Positions 1 to 4,171 of a stretch of 5,418 bases of DNA are shown here, piece after piece; position 1 is the first letter of the stretch; each line of letters starts with the position of its first letter. The DNA comes from Rhodospirillaceae bacterium (GTDB taxonomy: Bacteria > Pseudomonadota > Alphaproteobacteria > Rhodospirillales > Magnetovibrionaceae): the NCBI GenBank assembly GCA_029883045.1, contig JAOUJU010000134.1, positions 1 through 5,418 of the forward strand, given 5' to 3'. A model generated the notes under the pieces. That model was not told where the DNA came from and made no database searches. It saw only the letters and a list, made by a program, of their open reading frames with translations. The position numbers and the translations under genes are program-made.

Positions 1-489
1 GGTTTTTACAAAACCGGTGATGCGGGATATATGGACGATGACGATTACATTTATGTAATGAGCCGAACAGACGACATTATAAACGTTGCCGGACATCGTC
101 TTTCTACCGGACAAATGGAAGAAGTTTTGTCCGCCCACCCTGACGTTGCCGAGTGCGCAGTCATTGGCGTGTTTGATAAATTAAAGGGGCAATTACCACT
201 GGGCTTTATTGTTCTTAAATCGGGGGTTAGTCGGGCAAACGATGAAATTATAAAAGATGTCATCAGTATGGTTCGTGAAAAAATTGGCCCGGTTGCAGCA
301 TTTAAAACTGCAACCGTTGTTGCGCGTTTGCCAAAAACCAGATCGGGAAAAATTCTTCGCGGTACCATGCAAAAAATTGCCGACAACGAAGAATATAAAG
401 CACCGGCAACTATTGATGATCCGGCAATTTTGCCTGAAATAAAAACCGCCCTTGAAAGCGTTGGTTATGCTGGGGCCAGAAAAGATTAA
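1..489 (+). CDS. prpE: Propionyl-CoA synthetase (propionate--CoA ligase), C-terminal part; 5' end outside window
   Basis: This is the end of an acyl-adenylate-forming enzyme. The family activates propionate with ATP to propionyl-AMP and then transfers the acyl group to CoA, in the cytoplasm. The frame is open from base 1 (GFYKTGDAGYMDD...), so the ATG at 31 is an internal Met, and 162 residues of a protein usually near 630 aa are visible. The YKTGD motif (bases 7-21) and the hinge/A8 motif SRTDDIINVAGHRLST (bases 61-108) are intact. The A10 motif PKTRSGKILR (331-360) carries the catalytic lysine at 349-351, which completes the adenylation half-reaction. The ending with PATIDDPAILPEI (about 403-441) is characteristic of PrpE/ACSS3-type synthetases rather than acetyl-CoA synthetase, so propionate is the likely substrate. 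No other prp gene is visible. It is followed directly by a terminator and lies convergent to trcR. The family call is secure; substrate preference is inferred from similarity. Confidence 0.92.
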   Translation, partial: GFYKTGDAGYMDDDDYIYVMSRTDDIINVAGHRLSTGQMEEVLSAHPDVAECAVIGVFDKLKGQLPLGFIVLKSGVSRANDEIIKDVISMVREKIGPVAAFKTATVVARLPKTRSGKILRGTMQKIADNEEYKAPATIDDPAILPEIKTALESVGYAGARKD

Positions 490-500
490 ATCAAATAATT

Positions 501-540
501 AATCCGCCGCTACTTTTTATGGTAACGGCGGATTTTTATT
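501..540 (+). terminator. Rho-independent terminator of prpE, possibly also serving convergent trcR
   Basis: The arms AATCCGCCG (501-509) and CGGCGGATT (526-534) form a 9-bp stem. Three more pairs (511-513 with 522-524) form beyond one mismatch, the loop is 514-521, and a T run covers 533-537. It starts 11 bases after the prpE stop. On the minus strand it has only a weak T-rich tail (AATTATTTGA), so termination of trcR here is plausible but less certain. Confidence 0.85.
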
Positions 541-553
541 TTCTTATAATTTA

Positions 554-1309
554 TTATTCTTTATCGGAGTTAGATTGCCCAAAAACTGAATTTACATCAG
601 GTTCCGGCTCGTCGGTTTTTTCAACTGGTTTGGCTTCACCAAAAACAGACTCGGCCGTTGGCGCGGGTGTGTAATCTGGTTGCACCGTTACGTGAACTTC
701 TTCTGCAGGTGCGGCCACGGGTGCTGGCGCAGGTACTGCCTTGCCCAGTCTTTTGGCTTCTTTTTCTTCGGCCAAACGAACGCGCTCGGCTTTACGCCTT
801 GCCAGTGTAACCATTTTTACCAGTTCAGCTTCGGTACATAGACCTAGACCAATCGGGCTTTGTGGTTTTATGTTTGAAATATTCCAGTGGTCACGATCTC
901 TGATTGATTTGATTGTGCTTTTGGTGGTGCCAATAAGGCGCGCAATTTGGGCATCAATCATTTCAGGGTGATGTTTCAACAACCATGCGATTGCATCGGG
1001 GCGATCTTGGCGCTTTGATACTGGTGTGTAACGCGCACCCTTACCCCGTGCCTTTGGCTGAGGAAGGGTTGCTTTAAGCATTTTTAGTTTTGCCCGACTG
1101 TTCTCTTGGCATCTGTCTAGTTCTTCCTGCGAGATGAAGCCGCCTTTGACCGGGTCTGCGCCATGCATTCCCATGGCTACATCGCCATCGGCTATTGCTT
1201 GAATTTCAAGCGGGTGAAGCGCGCAAAATTCCGCAATTTGTTCGAACGTTAGTGTTGTATTTTCCACCAGCCACACGGCTGTTGCTTTTGGCATCAATGG
1301 CTGCGCCAT
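554..1309 (-). CDS. trcR: TrcR (DUF1013) cell-cycle transcriptional regulator
   Basis: This 251-aa protein matches the alphaproteobacterial TrcR/DUF1013 family, which is described as associating with RNA polymerase and affecting cell-cycle transcription. The start MAQPLMPKATAVWLVENT is the family's usual one. AAGGA (minus strand, 1323-1319) is 9 nt upstream of the ATG at 1309, whereas it abuts the in-frame ATG at 1318, so 1309 was chosen. Two related helical units are visible: residues 7-75 (TAVWLVENTTLTFEQIAEFCALHPLEIQAIADG) and 104-173 (DAIAWLLKHHPEMIDAQIARLIGTTKSTIKSIRDRD). Each looks like a helix-turn-helix followed by a G-rich turn and an E-L helix. A basic linker (79-103) separates them. 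Residues 171-190 are a charged helix, and residues 191-251 form a Pro/Ala/Glu tail with two SVFG motifs. It lies 135 bp downstream of the oxidoreductase and has its own candidate promoter. The family call is firm; its DNA or RNA polymerase contacts here are inferred. Confidence 0.93.
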   Translation of the reverse strand: MAQPLMPKATAVWLVENTTLTFEQIAEFCALHPLEIQAIADGDVAMGMHGADPVKGGFISQEELDRCQENSRAKLKMLKATLPQPKARGKGARYTPVSKRQDRPDAIAWLLKHHPEMIDAQIARLIGTTKSTIKSIRDRDHWNISNIKPQSPIGLGLCTEAELVKMVTLARRKAERVRLAEEKEAKRLGKAVPAPAPVAAPAEEVHVTVQPDYTPAPTAESVFGEAKPVEKTDEPEPDVNSVFGQSNSDKE

Positions 1310-1356
1310 AAAAATCATTCCTTAAATTATTGAGAGATTATTGAGGTTAGCGTATT

Positions 1357-1389
1357 TTTATCAGGAAAACCGCTACCATTGGCAATGGT
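1357..1389 (-). promoter_or_regulatory. Candidate trcR promoter overlapped by a 15-bp palindrome
   Basis: Read on the minus strand, TTGCCA (1385-1380) and GATAAA (1362-1357) are separated by exactly 17 bp, placing transcription start near 1350 and giving a leader of about 40 nt. The -35 element lies inside a perfect inverted repeat, ACCATTG-G-CAATGGT (1375-1389), which could be an operator. A second, looser pairing, AAAACC (1366-1371) with GGTTTT (1387-1392), overlaps it. The palindrome lacks an adjacent T run and is therefore unlikely to be a terminator of the upstream oxidoreductase gene. Confidence 0.45.
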
Positions 1390-1444
1390 TTTATTCCAAT
1401 TTTTGATGCGGGTAAACCGAAGATGGCATATTTAGGTGCTTTTT

Positions 1445-2455
1445 TTAGGTTTGAAGCACTATTTTTCCAATATGGCGGCTAGATTCCATCAAAGAGTGGG
1501 CTTGCCCTGCCTTTTCTAGGGGGAATACCGAACTTATTATTGGGCTAATACGGCCAGATTTTAACAGCGGCCAGACGTTTTTCTCCAGTTTATGGGCAAT
1601 ATCACCCTTAAATTCGGGGCTTCTGGCCCTGAGGGTTGAGCCTGTCAGCGTAAGGCGGTTGAGCATCACCGTCATCAGGTCGAGCTCAACCTTTGATCCA
1701 TTTAAAAAAGCTATGTTTACCAAACGCCCATCTGGGGCCAGTGATTTAATATTTTTTTGAACATAGTCCCCGCCGACCATATCTAAAATAACATTAACCC
1801 CAGACACACCTGTATGTTCTTTACCGAATTCGCGCACAGGATCGACAAAATCTTCAACGCGATAATTTATTGCACGTTTTGCCCCAAGATCTAGGCAGGC
1901 GTTGCATTTTTCATCGGTTCCAGCGGTGGTTATTACGTGCACCCCAAGCGCGCTGGTAATTTGTATGCCAGCCGTTCCAATACCACTTGTTCCGCCATGA
2001 ATTAAAAGGGTCTCACCTGATTTTAATCCAGCGCGGTCAAACAGGTTGCTCCATACGGTAAAAAAAGTTTCCGGTAACGCCGCCGCTTCAATCATGGAAA
2101 GCCCTGATGGGATGGGTAGGCATTGCGTAGCAGGGACTGTCGCATACTGGGCGTAGCCACCACCGTTAAGTAAGGCTGTTACTTCGTCTCCTAGCTTTAG
2201 GGATGAAATATTCTTGCCCAGCGCAACTACGGTTCCTGATGCCTCAAGCCCTAAAATGTCGCTTGCTCCAGGGGGTGCCGGGTAAAGACCTTTGCGTTGC
2301 AAAATATCCGGGCGATTAACGCCAGCGGCAATAATTTTTATCAAAACTTCATCATTTCCGGGCGTGGGAACGTCGCGCTCAACTACCGCTAGATTATCCG
2401 CTTTTGTTCCTTGGGCCTCTATCGCCGTCATTTTGTTTGGTATTGAGGCGTTCAT
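1445..2455 (-). CDS. NAD(P)H quinone oxidoreductase, PIG3/zeta-crystallin-type MDR family
   Basis: This 336-aa cytosolic oxidoreductase belongs to the zinc-independent medium-chain dehydrogenase/reductase superfamily, PIG3 (TP53I3-like) branch. Members reduce quinones using NAD(P)H. Residues 36-68 (EVLIKIIAAGVNRPDILQRKGLYPAPPGASDIL) are the PIG3 signature. The GroES-like catalytic fold covers roughly 10-130, with ALPETFFTVWSNLF at 126-139. The Rossmann fold begins at HGGTSGIGT (153-161), a glycine-rich dinucleotide loop, followed by VILDMVGGDY (222-231) and RLVNIAFLNG (244-253). No structural-zinc cysteine cluster is present, as expected. The start at 2455 has AAGG about 10 nt upstream. Met9 (MTAIEA, 2431) matches the start of many homologues but lacks a ribosome-binding site. 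The gene is codirectional with trcR and divergent from the DUF1192 gene. The physiological quinone substrate cannot be told from sequence. Confidence 0.92.
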   Translation of the reverse strand: MNASIPNKMTAIEAQGTKADNLAVVERDVPTPGNDEVLIKIIAAGVNRPDILQRKGLYPAPPGASDILGLEASGTVVALGKNISSLKLGDEVTALLNGGGYAQYATVPATQCLPIPSGLSMIEAAALPETFFTVWSNLFDRAGLKSGETLLIHGGTSGIGTAGIQITSALGVHVITTAGTDEKCNACLDLGAKRAINYRVEDFVDPVREFGKEHTGVSGVNVILDMVGGDYVQKNIKSLAPDGRLVNIAFLNGSKVELDLMTVMLNRLTLTGSTLRARSPEFKGDIAHKLEKNVWPLLKSGRISPIISSVFPLEKAGQAHSLMESSRHIGKIVLQT

Positions 2456-2511
2456 TGTGGACTAGCCTTGTGATGGTTGATGATAATTAAAGCAGGGGGT
2501 GATACTTTGGG

Positions 2512-2539
2512 TTTAAACTTGACACTTCTTTGATACAAT
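2512..2539 (+). promoter_or_regulatory. Candidate promoter of the DUF1192 gene in the divergent intergenic region
   Basis: TTTAAA (2512-2517) and TACAAT (2534-2539) are 16 bp apart, predicting a start near 2546 and a leader of about 23 nt. AAGGA (2556-2560) follows, 8 nt before the ATG. An exact TTGACA (2519-2524) lies between the two elements but is only 9 bp from TACAAT and cannot pair with it as a normal promoter. The same 113-bp gap must also contain the oxidoreductase promoter on the minus strand, for which no convincing boxes were found. Confidence 0.4.
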
Positions 2540-2568
2540 AGGGAAAGATAAAATCAAGGATAACAGAC

Positions 2569-2751
2569 ATGAACGATGAAGACATTGAGCCGCTTAAATT
2601 AAAGGAAAAACTTGTAAATCTTGATGAAATGTCCATCGAGGCCATAGGCGAATATATTGCAAAATTGAAAGCCGAGATAACGCGCGCCCAGTCAGCCGTA
2701 AAGCTAAAAGAAGAAGCCAGAAACGGTGCTAATTCCCTGTTTAAGGCTTAG
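2569..2751 (+). CDS. DUF1192 family small protein
   Basis: This 60-aa acidic protein has no signal peptide or membrane segment. It matches the DUF1192 pattern: a short acidic/charged N-terminus (MNDEDIEPLK), the core NLDEMSIEAIGEYIAKLKAEITRAQSAVKLKEEARNGANSLFK, and an ending in SLFKA, where the family usually has S-FFK-like residues. Residues about 23-50 form an amphipathic helix that could be a short coiled coil, suggesting dimerisation or a partner-binding role. No biochemical function is established for the family to my knowledge. AAGGA at 2556-2560 gives a clean ribosome-binding site. It is divergent from the oxidoreductase gene and near trcR. No terminator follows immediately; the first good one is at 2881-2912, so the transcript probably has a long structured 3' region. 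Confidence 0.85.
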   Translation: MNDEDIEPLKLKEKLVNLDEMSIEAIGEYIAKLKAEITRAQSAVKLKEEARNGANSLFKA

Positions 2752-2795
2752 TTTTTCTAATGCCAACCAACAATTAAGAACCCATCTAATCTGTG

Positions 2796-2810
2796 TTAAT
2801 GTTCTCTTAA
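2796..2810 (+). promoter_or_regulatory. CtrA-box-like TTAA-N7-TTAA motif
   Basis: TTAA (2796-2799), seven bases, then TTAA (2807-2810) exactly fits the core recognition pattern of the alphaproteobacterial cell-cycle regulator CtrA. It lies between the DUF1192 stop and the structured region. In AT-rich DNA such a match occurs by chance with appreciable frequency, and the first TTAAT also pairs with ATTAA (2820-2824) as an RNA hairpin, so the assignment is tentative. Confidence 0.3.
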
Positions 2811-2825
2811 TGGAGAGTTATTAAG

Positions 2826-2948
2826 ATGTTGATGTCGGACGGCGTTCATATTTGCCTCCGACGCCTCCCTGTTAGACTTGCGCCACCCCTTACGGGGTGG
2901 CGTCTTTTTTTTGGCCCTTACGGGGTGGCGTCTTTTTTTGTAAATTAA
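2826..2948 (+). CDS. Possible short leader-type ORF (40 codons), doubtful
   Basis: The ATG at 2826 is preceded by GGAGAG (2812-2817) with 8-nt spacing, which is a good ribosome-binding site. The frame encodes 40 residues beginning MLMSDGVHICLRRLPVRL and stops at TAA 2946-2948. It reads straight through both terminator stems and their T runs, which appear as two Phe-rich stretches, so a full-length product would need readthrough. There is no recognisable family. It may be a chance frame, or a peptide whose translation influences the hairpins it overlaps. Confidence 0.15.
   Translation: MLMSDGVHICLRRLPVRLAPPLTGWRLFFGPYGVASFFVN
2834..2862 (+). other. RNA hairpin upstream of terminator
   Basis: GTCGGA (2834-2839) plus GGC (2841-2843) pair with GCC (2854-2856) plus TCCGAC (2857-2862), leaving C2840 bulged and a 10-nt loop (2844-2853). 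This gives nine pairs, mostly GC. Its 3' strand overlaps a segment (2860-2869) that can alternatively pair with the terminator's right arm. Confidence 0.6.
2880..2912 (+). terminator. Strong rho-independent terminator
   Basis: CGCCACCCC (2881-2889) and GGGGTGGCG (2894-2902) form a perfect 9-bp GC stem with a 4-nt loop, extended by a G-T pair (2880/2903), and followed by eight T (2905-2912). It most likely ends the DUF1192 transcript, or an RNA begun just upstream. Confidence 0.9.
2887..2939 (+). repeat. 25-bp direct repeat: duplicated right half of the terminator
   Basis: Bases 2887-2911 recur exactly at 2915-2939 (CCCTTACGGGGTGGCG, then TC and T7), offset by 28 bp. The second copy lacks the full left arm, having only GGCCC, so alone it can form just a 3-bp stem. 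However, its right arm could pair with the first left arm at 2881-2889. The arrangement looks like a slippage duplication or a relic of two terminators. Confidence 0.85.
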
Positions 2949-2959
2949 ATTTTGTTATC

Positions 2960-2987
2960 TTGACCGGGCCTTCAAGCATGGTAAAGT
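2960..2987 (+). promoter_or_regulatory. Candidate promoter of a small RNA
   Basis: TTGACC (2960-2965, five of six consensus bases) and TAAAGT (2982-2987, four of six) are separated by 16 bp, predicting a start near 2994. No coding gene follows on this strand before the terminator at 3090-3126. GACCG (2962-2966) and CGGTC (2992-2996) form an inverted repeat around the spacer, which could be an operator or, if transcription starts further upstream, an RNA stem. Confidence 0.4.
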
Positions 2988-2993
2988 CCCACG

Positions 2994-3126
2994 GTCTTAA
3001 AAATAATAATGCGCGAGTTTAACAGGGCTCACATCCGTATGAAATACGGTCAAAGTGCATAGAAGATGTAAAAAAATATTTTGTGTTTATTGAGGGGTCG
3101 CCAGCTAGGCGACCCTCTCAATTTTT
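2994..3126 (+). ncRNA. Candidate small non-coding RNA, about 133 nt
   Basis: This is a short transcription unit predicted from a promoter at 2960-2987 and a strong terminator at its end. Inside is a perfect hairpin CCGTAT-GAA-ATACGG (3035-3049), flanked by ACAT (3031-3034) and ATGT (3066-3069), which could close a larger stem. An A/T-rich single-stranded stretch (3070-3089) precedes the terminator stem. The only reading frame is 17 codons (3009-3062) without a ribosome-binding site. It matches no RNA family that I can name. It could instead be the 3' end of readthrough from upstream. Confidence 0.35.
3090..3126 (+). terminator. Strong rho-independent terminator
   Basis: TTGAG-GGG-TCGCC (3090-3102) pairs with GGCGA-CCC and CTCAA (3108-3121), leaving only T3116 bulged. 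This is a 13-bp stem with a 5-nt loop, followed by T5 (3122-3126). It closes plus-strand transcription before the convergent DUF2892 gene. On the minus strand the downstream T run is displaced by more than 10 nt, so its use by DUF2892 is less certain. Confidence 0.85.
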
Positions 3127-3149
3127 GTGCCTCAATTTTTGTATACTTG

Positions 3150-3362
3150 TTAGCTATCTTTTTTTGCGCAAGTGTTAATTCCCATCAACACATAAGGTGG
3201 GCACCAACCAAGTGCTGCGGTGCCAAGCATAATTACGCCAATTACTATTGAGCCGTAAAATGACCATGGCCCAAGACCTGGATAAAGAAAAGCAGTAGCA
3301 ATAAAAGCTATTCCAACAATTGCTCTTATTGCCCTATCTATGGTTCCAATATTCTTTTTCAT
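3150..3362 (-). CDS. DUF2892 (YgaP-type transmembrane domain) small inner-membrane protein
   Basis: This 70-aa protein has the DUF2892 pattern. The N-terminus MKKNIGTIDRAIRAIVG is followed by a first membrane helix (about residues 12-30) and a second (about 36-54, FYGSIVIGVIMLGTAALGW). The conserved ending CPPYVLMGINTC has two cysteines, then KK. In larger relatives such as YgaP this two-helix unit is fused to a rhodanese; here it stands alone. No enzymatic role can be assigned, and membrane anchoring or sulfur-related chemistry via the cysteines is speculation. The start is clear: AGGAGG (minus strand, 3376-3371) lies 8 nt before the ATG. It is downstream of hsp20 on the same strand but separated by that gene's terminator, so it is probably transcribed on its own. 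No good promoter boxes were found in the short gap. Confidence 0.87.
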   Translation of the reverse strand: MKKNIGTIDRAIRAIVGIAFIATAFLYPGLGPWSFYGSIVIGVIMLGTAALGWCPPYVLMGINTCAKKDS

Positions 3363-3440
3363 AAAAACATCCTCCTCAAGGATTTGTAGTGGTGATTAAC
3401 GTTTATTATGTTGAGGCATAGTGATTTCGTATTGGTTAAT

Positions 3441-3482
3441 AAAAAAACACCCAGCCAATGTGTTATTTTTGGCTGGGTGTTT
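3441..3482 (-). terminator. Rho-independent terminator of hsp20
   Basis: Arms ACACCCAGCC (3447-3456) and GGCTGGGTGT (3471-3480) form a perfect 10-bp stem with a 14-nt loop, lengthened by AA/TT pairs (3445-3446 with 3481-3482). On the minus strand it is followed by a T run (from A3441-3447). It lies 25 bases beyond the hsp20 stop. On the plus strand it is followed by TTGTATTTTT and could work in both directions. Confidence 0.88.
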
Positions 3483-3506
3483 GTATTTTTAGGTTTTTTT
3501 TAAATT

Positions 3507-3971
3507 TTAAGCAGCCTTGTGCTCGATTGAATTACGTTCACTGGCGTTGGTAATTTCAATTTTGCGTGGCTTTAGGGCTTCTGGAACCTCGCGCAATAAG
3601 TTGATGGTAAGTAGGCCATCTGTAATAGTTGCGTTTTCTACTTTGATGTGATCGGCTACCTCGAAACGACGCTCAAACGCACGGGTCGCAATGCCCCGGT
3701 GCAGGTAAGCTATTTCTTCATCTTTTTCGCTTGGTTGGATGCGACCTTTTACAAAAAGGGTTCCTTCCTGCTGAACAATTTCCATGTCTTTTTCACTGAA
3801 TCCGGCAACCGCCATTACAATGCGGTAACTGTTTTCGCCTAGAACCTCTATATTATAAGGCGGGTATCCGTGAGCGTCGCTGTCAAGCTGGCGCATATTT
3901 TCAAGCTGACGTTGCATGCGGTCAAAACCAACGGAAAAACGGTTAAAAGGTGATAGATCTATGGTGTGCAT
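3507..3971 (-). CDS. hsp20: Small heat-shock protein, Hsp20/alpha-crystallin family (IbpA-like)
   Basis: This 154-aa ATP-independent holdase chaperone binds unfolding proteins in the cytoplasm and passes them to refolding chaperones. The N-terminus MHTIDLSPFNRFSVGFDRM is the IbpA-type start. The alpha-crystallin domain covers about residues 36-128: YPPYNIE (36-42), YRIVMAVAGFSEKDMEI (49-65), YLHRGIATRAFERRF (89-103) and GLLTINL (119-125). The C-terminal tail has the oligomerisation I-x-I motif in PRKIEI (135-140). The start at 3971 is supported by GGAGG (minus strand, 3982-3978), 6 nt upstream. A longer in-frame ATG at 4013 would add 14 residues (MAFRLLIASFWRIK) not typical of the family and would swallow the leader structure. 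Expression is probably heat-controlled through a candidate RpoH-like promoter and a ROSE-like leader. It is a single-gene unit with its own terminator. Confidence 0.95.
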   Translation of the reverse strand: MHTIDLSPFNRFSVGFDRMQRQLENMRQLDSDAHGYPPYNIEVLGENSYRIVMAVAGFSEKDMEIVQQEGTLFVKGRIQPSEKDEEIAYLHRGIATRAFERRFEVADHIKVENATITDGLLTINLLREVPEALKPRKIEITNASERNSIEHKAA

Positions 3972-4087
3972 TTTTATCCTCCAAAATGAAGCGATTAATA
4001 ATCTGAACGCCATCCTTTAACGGCACGGCGCCCGTGTTTAAGTTGCCCCATTTTTTAAAAGCCCGATAATCGGCACCTGTTGGGGCA
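3972..4087 (-). promoter_or_regulatory. Hsp20 5' leader with ROSE-like RNA thermometer
   Basis: The leader folds as successive hairpins on the minus strand. A 7-bp stem (4087-4081 with 4050-4044, TGCCCCA/TGGGGCA) encloses CCGA-TTA-TCGG (4073-4063). CACGG-GCG-CCGTG follows (4036-4024). The last hairpin sequesters the Shine-Dalgarno: UCGCUUC (3994-3988) pairs with GGAGGA (3982-3977) across the AUUUU loop, leaving G3992 bulged. A-U pairs add at 3995/3976 and, past a mismatch, at 3997-3998/3974-3973. A UYGCU anti-Shine-Dalgarno strand with a bulged G is the signature of ROSE elements, known mainly from alphaproteobacterial small heat-shock genes. Function is inferred from structure. Confidence 0.65.
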
Positions 4088-4093
4088 TAAAAG

Positions 4094-4122
4094 ATTTAGG
4101 CACGGGAAAACCTTGGCACAAG
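4094..4122 (-). promoter_or_regulatory. Candidate RpoH (sigma-32)-like promoter of hsp20
   Basis: On the minus strand, CTTGTGC (4122-4116) and CCTAAAT (4100-4094) are 15 bp apart. The CTTG core and spacing fit heat-shock promoters, while the -10 element is only a partial match to the CCCATnT-type consensus. The predicted start near 4087 coincides with the first paired base of the leader's outer hairpin. Confidence 0.35.
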
Positions 4123-4171
4123 TGGGCGCAAGATAAAAAATTTAAGAAAAAATATCAGGAAATTTAAGGGC

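Larger units (their letters stand above)
2752..3149. other. Gene-poor region rich in RNA structure signals
   Basis: No convincing protein gene is present in these roughly 400 bases. They hold three consecutive hairpins ending in a terminator (2796-2912), a partial copy of that terminator (2913-2940), a candidate promoter (2960-2987), a candidate small RNA (2994-3126) ending in a second strong terminator, and a short spacer before the convergent DUF2892 gene. A 40-codon frame with a ribosome-binding site lies at 2826-2948 but runs through both terminator copies. Confidence 0.7.

Noticed and set aside
51..386. Minus-strand open frame opposite prpE
   Set aside because: It is antisense to conserved adenylation motifs and has no family resemblance; a shadow frame.
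741..971. Plus-strand open frame opposite trcR
   Set aside because: It is antisense to the conserved second half of TrcR with no independent coding evidence.
1310..1318. Upstream ATG at 1318 as the trcR start (adds MIF)
   Set aside because: The Shine-Dalgarno AAGGA directly abuts this ATG, leaving no spacing, while it is 9 nt from the ATG at 1309, which also gives the family's usual N-terminus.
2511..2518. GTTTAAAC palindrome as an operator
   Set aside because: An 8-bp AT-rich palindrome is common by chance and lacks longer dyad symmetry.
2519..2539. TTGACA followed by TACAAT as a promoter pair
   Set aside because: The spacer is only 9 bp, far below the 16-18 bp a sigma-70 promoter needs; TTTAAA at 2512 with 16-bp spacing is the better partner for TACAAT.
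3009..3062. 17-codon ORF inside the candidate small RNA
   Set aside because: There is no ribosome-binding site, it is very short, and it overlaps a perfect hairpin; it is most likely chance.
3972..4013. Longer hsp20 starting at 4013
   Set aside because: The extra 14 residues do not resemble IbpA-type N-termini. The ATG at 3971 has a strong GGAGG 6 nt upstream, and the extension would overlap the thermometer hairpin.
4110..4171. Terminator directly after the cyclase stop
   Set aside because: Only an AT-only AAATTT/AAATTT pairing with T runs is present; the stem is too weak to call an intrinsic terminator.
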